Origin: Verrucomicrobia bacterium UBA3761
GTDB lineage: Bacteria; Verrucomicrobiota; Kiritimatiellia; RFP12; UBA1067
Direction: 5' to 3'
NCBI GenBank assembly: GCA_002371135.1
Contig: DFGB01000079.1
Span: 4,188 to 26,812 of the forward strand
DNA: 22,625 nucleotides
Shown: positions 7,862-13,683 of the stretch, piece by piece
Numbering within the stretch: the stretch's first letter is position 1
How the letters are laid out: each line of letters opens with the position of its first letter
Notes under the pieces: generated by a model
The model's input: only the letters and a program-made list of their open reading frames with translations
Told to the model about the DNA's origin: nothing
Databases searched by the model: none
Translations under genes and position numbers: made by a program

Positions 7862-8887
7862 TCAGGGGAGGGCGGCTAGCAGTTTCACCATCTCGCCGTC
7901 CGTGCCGATTGTGATGCGCAGGCGATCGCGCGTGAGGGGTGTCTCGAAATAGCGCACGAAGATGCCCGCCTTCTTGAGCGCGAGGAATATCTCTTTCGCG
8001 TTCTGCTTGGGCGGGCGGGCGAAGACGAAGTTGGATTCGCTCGGGATTACGTCCCAGCCGCGTTTGACGAGTTCCGCGGTGAAGGCTTTGCGCGTTTTCT
8101 TTATCTTGGCCGCGTTTGTCTTCATCCACTTCTGGTCCTTGACGGCGGCTAGGGCGACGGCCTGGGCTATCGCGTCGACGTTGTAGGAATCCTTGATTTT
8201 GTAGAGCGCTTCGACGAGCGGGACGGGTCCGACGCAGTAGCCGACGCGCAGTCCCGCGAGCGAATAACTCTTCGAGAACGTCCGCATCACGATCGTATTG
8301 CGGTTGCGCGGCGCGGCGGCGAGCGGCATTGCATTCGAGCGGGCGAAGTCGGCATAGGCTTCGTCGACGAGCAGGATGCCCTTGTAGCGGCGGGCGAATT
8401 TCGCGATTTCGTCCGGCTCGATGAAAGCGCCCGTCGGTGCGTTCGGGTTCGTGAGGAGGAAAAGCTCCGGCGCGCCGGCGGCTTTCGTATCGAACGCGGC
8501 GAGGTCCGGGACGCCGCGCCACTCGACGCCGCGTATCGCCGCTATCGTCTTGTAGAGCGAATAGGAGGGGTCGAGCGAGGCGAGCGCGCCGCCGTCTTCC
8601 ACGAACGCCTTCGCCGCGAGCGCGAGCACTTCGTCCGAGCCGTTGCCGACGAATACGTGCTCCGGCGTCGTCTTGCAAAGCCGCGCAATCGCCTTCCTGA
8701 GTGCCATGAAGACGGGGTCGGGATATTTGCGCAGGCGATCGAGATCGAAACCGGCGAGCGTTTTCGCGCATTCCGGCGACGGCGGGTACGGGTTTTCGTT
8801 CGTGTTGAGCTTCACGACGTCTTTCGACTTCGGCTGTTCGCCGGGGACGTATGGCGAAAGCTCGCGGACTCGTTTTGCGATGGGCAT
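7862..8887 (-). CDS. hisC: Histidinol-phosphate aminotransferase-like enzyme
   Basis: PLP-dependent class I/II aminotransferase, 341 residues, close to the usual HisC length. Landmarks are KLNTNENPYPPSP (26-38), LLTNPNAPTG (144-153), DEAYADF (175-181) and the PLP lysine K206 in RTFSKSYSLAGLRVGY. HisC makes histidinol phosphate from imidazole-acetol phosphate. Members of this family also transaminate aromatic pyruvates. With paaK and an ACT protein next door and no other his genes visible, an aromatic aminotransferase role is a real alternative. The ATG lies one base after the stop of the upstream lipoprotein gene, with GAGG nine bases before it, so it is probably translated from the same mRNA. 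Confidence 0.9.
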   Translation of the reverse strand: MPIAKRVRELSPYVPGEQPKSKDVVKLNTNENPYPPSPECAKTLAGFDLDRLRKYPDPVFMALRKAIARLCKTTPEHVFVGNGSDEVLALAAKAFVEDGGALASLDPSYSLYKTIAAIRGVEWRGVPDLAAFDTKAAGAPELFLLTNPNAPTGAFIEPDEIAKFARRYKGILLVDEAYADFARSNAMPLAAAPRNRNTIVMRTFSKSYSLAGLRVGYCVGPVPLVEALYKIKDSYNVDAIAQAVALAAVKDQKWMKTNAAKIKKTRKAFTAELVKRGWDVIPSESNFVFARPPKQNAKEIFLALKKAGIFVRYFETPLTRDRLRITIGTDGEMVKLLAALP

Positions 8888-8888
8888 G

Positions 8889-9302
8889 TTATTTTTCCTC
8901 GCTTTCCACGCGGTCTTCGGTTTTGTAGTAGTCTTTCACGTCGGGGACGATAAGCTCCGCGCTCGTGTGCATGGAATGACGGCGCAGGAGGAAGATGAAT
9001 ACGTATTCGTCCGTCGAGTAGCTCACGATATCGCGCACTCCCGTCGCGCCTTCCTTGCGGATGGCGTAGTCGAGAAGCCTCATGTTGTTTTCGAGCGTGA
9101 CGGTGTCTCTGAACAGTTTGAACCCGGCTTCGTTCGGCTGCATGGGGTCGCCGCTTGCGATGGGGATGAAACTGAAGAGCTGCCAGCTCGAGATTTCAAT
9201 ATCCGCCATCGTCTTTTCAACGCGGCTTATTCTCACCGCCGCGCATCCGGAGAACAGCGCCGCGGCCGCAATCGCGAGAGTGGACTTCACAAGGCGTTTC
9301 AT
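8889..9302 (-). CDS. Small lipoprotein, second of a paralogous pair
   Basis: Unrecognised 137-residue protein with a basic start (MKRLVK), a hydrophobic stretch and a lipobox FSGC with lipidation cysteine C20. The mature part shares a clear pattern with the gene just upstream: W-x-LF, then PIASG, FKLFRDTVTL, RLLDYA and VRDIVSYSTDEYV. It ends in a charged tail rich in E, K and D. Its ATG overlaps the stop of the upstream paralogue by four bases (ATGA), and its own stop is one base from hisC. Predicted to be membrane-anchored outside the cytoplasm; function unknown. Confidence 0.85.
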   Translation of the reverse strand: MKRLVKSTLAIAAAALFSGCAAVRISRVEKTMADIEISSWQLFSFIPIASGDPMQPNEAGFKLFRDTVTLENNMRLLDYAIRKEGATGVRDIVSYSTDEYVFIFLLRRHSMHTSAELIVPDVKDYYKTEDRVESEEK

Positions 9303-9697
9303 TGCAGCACCCCCGTGATCTGGATTTCCCGGAACGTGAGGACATACGGAATCGGGACCTGGAATTCGATTCCAGGCAGATTGAACATTACGTTCTCCCG
9401 TGTGTGGTACGTGATGTCGCGCAATTCTTTGCCGGGGCGCGTCTTGGAGTAGTCGAGGAGGCGCTTTTGGATTTTATCGAGTTTGACGTCGTCGCGGAAG
9501 AATACGAACGGGGTGAGCGCGTCGCTGCGCGCGTTGCCGGTCGCGATCGGAAAGCGCCCGAACAGATACCAGCCGTAGTTGGTGACAAGCACGTTTTCGT
9601 CTCCAGTGCGCGCAAGGGTCCCCGATTCAAGCGTGAAGCATCCGGCGGCGTGCACCGCCAGCATCGCGGCAAAGAACTTTGTCAATATCGGTTTCAT
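9299..9697 (-). CDS. Small lipoprotein, first of a paralogous pair
   Basis: Unrecognised 132-residue protein with a basic start (MKPILTK), a hydrophobic core and a lipobox HAAGC with lipidation cysteine C20. The mature part carries GWYLFGRFPIATGN (42-55), FFRDDVKL (66-73), RLLDY (79-83) and LRDITYHTRENV (92-103), matching the downstream paralogue in order and spacing. I chose ATG 9697 because the signal peptide begins there. An upstream in-frame start at 9790 would only add translated repeat and would precede the promoter. The -10 box ends seven bases before this ATG, so the mRNA is predicted to be leaderless. First gene of a tight lipoprotein-lipoprotein-hisC unit. Confidence 0.85.
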   Translation of the reverse strand: MKPILTKFFAAMLAVHAAGCFTLESGTLARTGDENVLVTNYGWYLFGRFPIATGNARSDALTPFVFFRDDVKLDKIQKRLLDYSKTRPGKELRDITYHTRENVMFNLPGIEFQVPIPYVLTFREIQITGVLQ

Positions 9698-9703
9698 GTG
9701 AAT

Positions 9704-9733
9704 ATTATAGCAAAGTTCTTCCGGCTTCGCCAA
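9704..9733 (-). promoter_or_regulatory. Sigma-70-type promoter of the lipoprotein-hisC unit
   Basis: On the minus strand, TTGGCG (9733-9728), an 18-base spacer and a perfect TATAAT (9709-9704) preceded by TGC. The expected start point, six to seven bases on, coincides with the A of the ATG at 9697. Confidence 0.75.
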
Positions 9734-9737
9734 AAGA

Positions 9738-9919
9738 ATTTTTCGATTTTTCGATTTACGATTTACGATTTTACGATTTGCGATTTTCAAATTTTTTCAA
9801 TTGACCTACAAACATTCCTTTTTCTCCCGCAGAGAGCTTGAGAGTTCGCAGAGGCTTAAAAAGTTGAAAAGCGCTCTGCGGGAGAAAAATCGCAAATCGT
9901 AAATCGCAAATCGAAAATT
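9738..9919. repeat. Palindromic element with CGATTTA arrays (family D)
   Basis: The 226-base gap between murE and the first lipoprotein holds a nested palindrome. The outer arms are arrays of CGATTTACGATTTG units (about 9740-9786) and their complement (9888-9919). The inner arms are a perfect 16-bp inverted repeat, 9819-9834 against 9874-9889 (TTTTTCTCCCGCAGAG and its complement). The centre contains a short family-A piece (GTTGAAAAG). The right edge begins about four bases after the murE stop codon. It looks like a small non-autonomous element; no protein is encoded. Confidence 0.75.
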
Positions 9920-9923
9920 CTCA

Positions 9924-11000
9924 TCAACCGGCGAATCCGGCCGCGACCGCGCGGTCGTCGAAGGGGATTTTGACGCCGTTTATCTCCTGCGTCGTTTCGT
10001 GGCCCTTGCCGCAGATGAGAACGGTGTCGCCGCGTTTTGCCGAGGCGAGGGCGAGGGCGATCGCCTTTGCCCTGTCGCGCTCGCGCATGGCCGCGGCCGG
10101 ACGGGCGAGGCCGGTCAGGATTTCGTCGATTATCGCGTCCGGGTCTTCGCTGCGGGGGTTGTCGCTCGTGACCACCACCCTGTCGGCGAGCCGTTCGCAC
10201 GCTTCGCCCATGAGCGGGCGCTTGCGGCGATCCCGGTCGCCGCCCGCGCCGAATACCACCCAAAGCTCGCCGGGCGTGAATTTCCTCGCGGCCGCGAGGA
10301 CTTTTTCGAGCCCGTCCGGCGTGTGGGCGAAGTCCACGAATACGCGCGCCTTGGATGCGGTCTTTACTTCTTCCAGGCGCCCCCATCGCGGCTTGAGCAT
10401 GGGAATTTTCGCCTGTATGTCCGCACGGGCGATTCCCGCCGCCTCTGCGAGCGTCGCCGCGAGAAGCACGTTGGATTTGTTGTAGTCGCCCGCGAGTTGC
10501 AGCGCCGAAAGGTCGTATGCGCTCTCCTTTATCGTCACGGGGATGACGTTCAGCGCCGGTATCGCACGGCATGCCGCGTACATCTTTTCGCCGTTTTCGC
10601 CGTCGAGGCACACTGCGTAGGGAGCGCCGGGCGATTCGCGCGCGATTTGCTCCGCGAACGAAAGTTTGACGCGGAAGTATTCTTCCATCGTCTTGTGGTA
10701 GTCGAGGTGGTCTTCGCTGAGATTCGTGAATCCGCCGCCGGCGAACAGCGTGTCGCCCGTGCGGCGCTGGTGGATGGCGTGGCTCGAGACTTCCATCGCG
10801 CAATCCTTAGCGCCGTTCGCCTCCATCTCGCGGAATATCTCCTTGAGCTGCGCGAGCGGCGGTGTCGTGTAGCCGGTGTAGAACCGGCGCGCGAGAGTGT
10901 TCGCTTCGACGGTCGTTATGTACGCCCCGCCGAGAAATTCGGCGAGGATCCACGTCGTCGTCGTCTTGCCGTTCGTGCCTGTGACGCCCCAGATGCGCAT
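9924..11000 (-). CDS. MurE-type Mur ligase lacking the N-terminal UDP-binding domain
   Basis: ATP-dependent amide ligase of the Mur family, 358 residues. Only the central ATPase and C-terminal domains are present. The ATP loop VTGTNGKTTT lies at residues 6-15, whereas in full MurE it is near residue 110. Other landmarks are MEVSSHAIHQRRTG (69-82), FTNLSEDHLDYHKTMEEY (91-108) with the following K112 as the likely carbamylated lysine, FGAGGDRDRRKRPLMG (250-265), the diaminopimelate-selective motif SDNPR (279-283) and GKGHETTQEI (331-340). Full MurE is about 490 residues. The start ATG 11000 has AAAGGAG nine bases upstream and is one base past the queF stop. It could add diaminopimelate to a substrate other than UDP-MurNAc-dipeptide, or act with a separate binding partner. 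Confidence 0.85.
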   Translation of the reverse strand: MRIWGVTGTNGKTTTTWILAEFLGGAYITTVEANTLARRFYTGYTTPPLAQLKEIFREMEANGAKDCAMEVSSHAIHQRRTGDTLFAGGGFTNLSEDHLDYHKTMEEYFRVKLSFAEQIARESPGAPYAVCLDGENGEKMYAACRAIPALNVIPVTIKESAYDLSALQLAGDYNKSNVLLAATLAEAAGIARADIQAKIPMLKPRWGRLEEVKTASKARVFVDFAHTPDGLEKVLAAARKFTPGELWVVFGAGGDRDRRKRPLMGEACERLADRVVVTSDNPRSEDPDAIIDEILTGLARPAAAMRERDRAKAIALALASAKRGDTVLICGKGHETTQEINGVKIPFDDRAVAAGFAG

Positions 11001-11001
11001 C

Positions 11002-11463
11002 CTACCGGACTCCTTTCCAGTCGCCAAAGCGCTTCGCCGCGAGGAGCTTGTGCTCGTCGTCCTTGCCGCCGTTCACGTAGGGGTCGATCGATATTCCGCC
11101 GCGGGATGCGAATTTCCCGGCCACTTCGAGATACTTCGGCTCCATCAGCTTCCAGAGGTCGTCGAAGATGATGTTGACGACGTCTTCGTGGAAATCGCCG
11201 TGGTTGCGGAACGAGAAGAGGTAGAGCTTGAGCGATTTCGACTCGACGAGTTTGGCGTCGGGTATGTAGCGGATCGTGAGCTCGGCGAAATCCGGCTGCC
11301 CGGTTTTCGGGCAGAGCGTCGTGAATTCCGTCGCCGTGAGCGTCACCCAGTAGTCGCGCTCCGGGTGGGCGTTCGAAAACGTCTCCAGGATTGCGGGGTC
11401 GTAGTCTTTCACCTCGCGCGCTTTCGTGCCGAGCGATTGCAGAGTTTCAAGGTCGGTTCTCAT
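11002..11463 (-). CDS. queF: NADPH-dependent 7-cyano-7-deazaguanine reductase QueF
   Basis: Reduces preQ0 to preQ1 in queuosine tRNA modification. The 153-residue length is that of the short, unimodular QueF type. The catalytic cysteine C51 sits in EFTTLCPKTGQPDFA (46-60) with D58 nearby. The family motif ESKSLKLYLFSFRNHGDFHED spans 74-94, including the substrate-binding E74-S-K and H92. No other queuosine genes are in the window. It follows tyrA after an 83-base repeat block and is separated from the MurE-type gene by one base. The ATG is preceded by a pyrimidine-rich repeat with no Shine-Dalgarno. Confidence 0.96.
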   Translation of the reverse strand: MRTDLETLQSLGTKAREVKDYDPAILETFSNAHPERDYWVTLTATEFTTLCPKTGQPDFAELTIRYIPDAKLVESKSLKLYLFSFRNHGDFHEDVVNIIFDDLWKLMEPKYLEVAGKFASRGGISIDPYVNGGKDDEHKLLAAKRFGDWKGVR

Positions 11464-11465
11464 AG

Positions 11466-11549
11466 GGAATAGTAGGAAGTAGGAAATAGGAAGTAGGAGA
11501 TTCTAGGACATCTAGGACTTCTAGGTTTTCTAGGACATCTAGATTTCTA
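11466..11549. repeat. Family B and C micro-repeats, tyrA-queF gap
   Basis: The full gap is repeat: AGTAGGA units at about 11468-11498, then TCTAGGACATCTAGGACTTCTAGG-like units from about 11500 to 11552. The family-C unit contains CTAG on both strands, and the last one supplies the TAG stop codon of tyrA (11549-11547, minus strand). Confidence 0.85.
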
Positions 11550-12338
11550 GGCCTTCGGACTGGTTATCCGTTTCTTCGCTTCGCCGCCTTGGGCGAGTGC
11601 GGCGTGGAGGCGGCCGGCGTCGCATTGGCCGAGCGCGGCACGGAAGTCCTCAAGGCGCGCTATGTAGCGCGAGAGGACGTCCGCGAGTTTGTCGCGGTTG
11701 GCGAGGAAGAGTTCGGTCCAGACGTCCGGGTCTGGCGCGCCGACGCGCACCATGTCGCGGAAACTGCCCGCCGAAAAGCCGTCGTGTTCCGCCGAGAGCG
11801 GATCGCGGACGTATGCCGACGATATGATGTGGCAGAGCTGGCTCGTGAACGCGATCATTTCGTCGTGGTGTTCCGGCGTGGTGGAGACGATCTTCGCAAA
11901 TCCGAGCGAGCGGAAGAACTTTTCGAGCGTGTCGAGCGGCCCGCGCCCAGTGTAGGGATATGGCGTCAGGATCATGGAAGCGCCCTTGAAGAGGCCGGGC
12001 GTCGAGTTTGCGAAGCCGCCCACCTCTTTGCCGGCCATCGGGTGGCCGCATACGAGGTGCCACTTCGCCGCGAGGCATTCATCGCGGAATGCCTCGTAGA
12101 GCGGCCGCTTCACGCCGCACACGTCGGTCGCGATGGCGCCCGGCTTGAACGCCGGAGAGTGTTTGCGCAGCCACGGTTCGATGGCCGAAGGCGGCATGGC
12201 GACGATTACGATGTCCGCCTGGGCGAAGAAATCCGAATCTTCGCCGTGGTGGAAGCCGCGCGCATCGTATCCCGCCGCCTGCGCGGCTTTCAAGAACGAG
12301 CCGCCGATGAGACCGAGTCCTGCGACTGCGATTTTCAT
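11547..12338 (-). CDS. tyrA: Prephenate dehydrogenase TyrA
   Basis: Oxidative decarboxylation of prephenate to 4-hydroxyphenylpyruvate with NAD(P)+, committing to tyrosine. The 263-residue protein starts with a Rossmann loop GLGLIGGS (7-14) and carries the family motif GHPMAGKEVGG (98-108). The later helical part contains the expected TTPEHHDEMIAFTSQLCH segment. There is no C-terminal ACT domain and no chorismate mutase fusion, so feedback control may rest on the DAHP synthase and the attenuator upstream. Arogenate use cannot be excluded. The ATG overlaps the aroF stop by four bases (ATGA); I reject the longer upstream frame because it runs through aroF in another frame. Confidence 0.94.
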   Translation of the reverse strand: MKIAVAGLGLIGGSFLKAAQAAGYDARGFHHGEDSDFFAQADIVIVAMPPSAIEPWLRKHSPAFKPGAIATDVCGVKRPLYEAFRDECLAAKWHLVCGHPMAGKEVGGFANSTPGLFKGASMILTPYPYTGRGPLDTLEKFFRSLGFAKIVSTTPEHHDEMIAFTSQLCHIISSAYVRDPLSAEHDGFSAGSFRDMVRVGAPDPDVWTELFLANRDKLADVLSRYIARLEDFRAALGQCDAGRLHAALAQGGEAKKRITSPKA

Positions 12339-13342
12339 GCGAAAAGAGCCTTCCTGACTTTCGCGATGCGCTGCATCGTCGCTTCGAACATCGCCGGCGT
12401 CTGGGATTGCGCACCGTCGCATTTCGCGTGCGGCGGATCGTTGTGGACTTCGATGATGAGCCCATCCGCGCCTATCGCCGTCGCCGCAACCGCGACCGGG
12501 TCGACAAGGTATGCGTAGCCTGTCGCGTGCGAGGGGTCCACGACGACGGGCAGGTGCGTCAGCCTCCTCAGCGCCGGCACCACGGCGAGGTCGAGCGTGT
12601 TGCGCATCGCCGTCTCGTATGTCCTGATGCCGCGCTCGCAGAGTATCACGTTTTCGTTGCCGCTGGCCATTATGTATTCGGCGCTCATCAAGAGCTCCTG
12701 CAGAGTCGCGCACATTCCGCGCTTGAGGAGAATCGGCTTTTTCGTGTACGAGCCGACTTCCTTGAGCAGGTTGAAGTTCTGCATGTTTCTCGCGCCGATC
12801 TGGATGACGTCGACGTCGTTGAAGAGGTCGATGTGCTGGAAATCCATGAGCTCGGTCACGATTGGCAGTCCGGTTTCCTTCTTCGCCGTGAGAAGCATGT
12901 CGAGGCCGGCCTTGCCAAGGCCCTGGAACGAATACGGCGAGGTGCGCGGCTTGAACGCTCCGCCGCGCAGCATCGTCGCCCCCGCGGCCTTCACCGCCTT
13001 GGCGACGCACACGATCTGCTCTTCGCTTTCCACCGAACACGGCCCTGCGATCACCGAGAACGCTCCGCCGCCTATCTTCACTCCGCCGCAGTCGATCACC
13101 GAATCGTCCGGATGGAATTTCCTGTTCGCGGCTTTGTAGGGCTCCTGGATGCGCTGCACGGATTCCACCACGTCCAGCGCTTCGATGAGCCCGGGGTCGA
13201 GTTCCGCCACGTCGCCGACGCAGCCGATTACCGTCTGCAGAGAGCCCTGCGAGACGTGCGGCTCGATGTTCTTCGATTTGAGAAGCCCTTTGAGGTTCTC
13301 CACCTGCGCCTCGTCGGCGCCTTTTTTGATGAGGATTATCAT
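12335..13342 (-). CDS. aroF: 3-deoxy-7-phosphoheptulonate (DAHP) synthase, type I-beta
   Basis: Condenses phosphoenolpyruvate and erythrose 4-phosphate, the first step of the shikimate pathway. The protein has 335 residues. An N-terminal ferredoxin-like regulatory domain (about 1-70, MIILIKKGADEAQVENLKG onward) precedes the barrel, the arrangement of the Thermotoga maritima enzyme, where that domain mediates tyrosine/phenylalanine inhibition. Barrel landmarks are VIAGPCSVES, LRGGAFKPRTSPYSFQG, IGARNMQNFNLLKEVG, PILLKRGM and VVDPSHATGY. It is first in an operon with tyrA (four-base overlap). Upstream lie a promoter, an aromatic-rich leader peptide and a terminator, giving transcriptional control by attenuation. 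No strong Shine-Dalgarno is visible. Confidence 0.95.
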   Translation of the reverse strand: MIILIKKGADEAQVENLKGLLKSKNIEPHVSQGSLQTVIGCVGDVAELDPGLIEALDVVESVQRIQEPYKAANRKFHPDDSVIDCGGVKIGGGAFSVIAGPCSVESEEQIVCVAKAVKAAGATMLRGGAFKPRTSPYSFQGLGKAGLDMLLTAKKETGLPIVTELMDFQHIDLFNDVDVIQIGARNMQNFNLLKEVGSYTKKPILLKRGMCATLQELLMSAEYIMASGNENVILCERGIRTYETAMRNTLDLAVVPALRRLTHLPVVVDPSHATGYAYLVDPVAVAATAIGADGLIIEVHNDPPHAKCDGAQSQTPAMFEATMQRIAKVRKALFA

Positions 13343-13372
13343 GGATTTGTCCGTCTAGTTTCGAATCTGGGT

Positions 13373-13405
13373 AAAAGAAAAACCCTCCGCCTGTCGGGCG
13401 AGGGC
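13373..13405 (-). terminator. Attenuator terminator hairpin (segments 3:4) of aroF-tyrA
   Basis: On the minus strand GCCCTCGCC, a five-base CGACA loop and GGCGGAGGG form a GC-rich stem of 8-9 pairs with one bulged G. TTTTTCTTTT follows immediately. It lies 30 bases before the aroF ATG and after the leader peptide, so it would stop transcription before aroF unless the competing 2:3 pairing forms. Confidence 0.88.
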
Positions 13406-13475
13406 TCATTGAGAAGGTGCTGTCATCTATGTTTTTTTGGATACAGCCTCGCACGCCCTACGCCCTCACGGCGTA
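13396..13475 (-). promoter_or_regulatory. Attenuator switch: pause hairpin 1:2 and antiterminator 2:3
   Basis: Segment 1, UACGCC (13475-13470), covers the last leader codons and pairs with GGCGUA (13464-13459), six pairs with a GUGAG loop. Segment 2, GGGCG-U-AGGGC (13465-13455), can instead pair over ten bases, with a single bulged U, to segment 3, GCCCUCGCCC (13405-13396). Segment 3 is also the 5' arm of the terminator. The pairings are mutually exclusive, as in classic trp/phe attenuation. A ribosome stalled on the aromatic codons would cover segment 1, free segment 2 and prevent termination. Confidence 0.82.
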
Positions 13476-13516
13476 AAGTAGAAGTGAAACCAATATCCAA
13501 AGTAATTTGCCTTCAT
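13466..13516 (-). CDS. Attenuator leader peptide rich in Phe/Tyr/Trp
   Basis: A 16-codon frame reads MKANYFGYWFHFYFTP and ends at TGA (13468-13466). It contains four Phe, three Tyr and one Trp, eight of 16 residues, with seven in positions 6-14. It starts about 20 bases after the predicted transcript start and precedes hairpins and a terminator in front of aroF. The composition matches the end products of the pathway that aroF and tyrA serve, which is the hallmark of leader peptides such as pheL. No clear Shine-Dalgarno precedes it, in keeping with other first genes here. It is too short to be called by ordinary gene finders. Confidence 0.88.
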   Translation of the reverse strand: MKANYFGYWFHFYFTP

Positions 13517-13542
13517 CTTGCAAGTTTTTTCAACTGCCGCGT

Positions 13543-13572
13543 ATTATATCATAATAGCAGGCGACTAGGCAA
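13543..13572 (-). promoter_or_regulatory. Sigma-70-type promoter of the aroF-tyrA operon
   Basis: On the minus strand TTGCCT (13572-13567), an 18-base spacer and TATAAT (13548-13543) preceded by TGA. The predicted start is near 13536, giving a leader of about 195 bases that contains the leader peptide and attenuator. It is divergent from the bioD promoter, with -35 boxes 55 bases apart. Confidence 0.78.
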
Positions 13573-13627
13573 GGGGGAATTTTCAGTTAGAGGGAAGCGG
13601 GAGGGCCGCGCTCCAGCGCCGTCGGCA

Positions 13628-13657
13628 TTGACCAATGGGGCGGGAGTGTGGTAGAAT
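13628..13657 (+). promoter_or_regulatory. Sigma-70-type promoter of the biotin operon
   Basis: TTGACC (13628-13633), an 18-base spacer and TAGAAT (13652-13657) preceded by TGG. The start is predicted near 13664, about 20 bases before the bioD ATG. I see no BirA-type palindrome overlapping it. The 55 bases between this and the divergent aroF promoter include GGGAGGGCCGCG, whose core (GGGAGGGCCG) recurs complemented at 18724-18733. Confidence 0.7.
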
Positions 13658-13683
13658 ATTCGCCCCACAGATGAAAGTATGAC

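Noticed and set aside
9999..11171. Plus-strand open frame (390 codons) opposite the MurE-type gene and queF
   Set aside because: Both minus-strand genes have intact catalytic motifs and correct starts; the plus frame has none.
12339..13454. N-terminal extension of tyrA through the aroF region
   Set aside because: This part reads aroF in a wrong frame (Arg/Gly-rich). TyrA begins at its Rossmann loop with ATG 12338, overlapping the aroF stop.
12407..13654. Plus-strand open frame (415 codons) opposite aroF and its leader
   Set aside because: Crosses the attenuator and promoter region and shows no family features.
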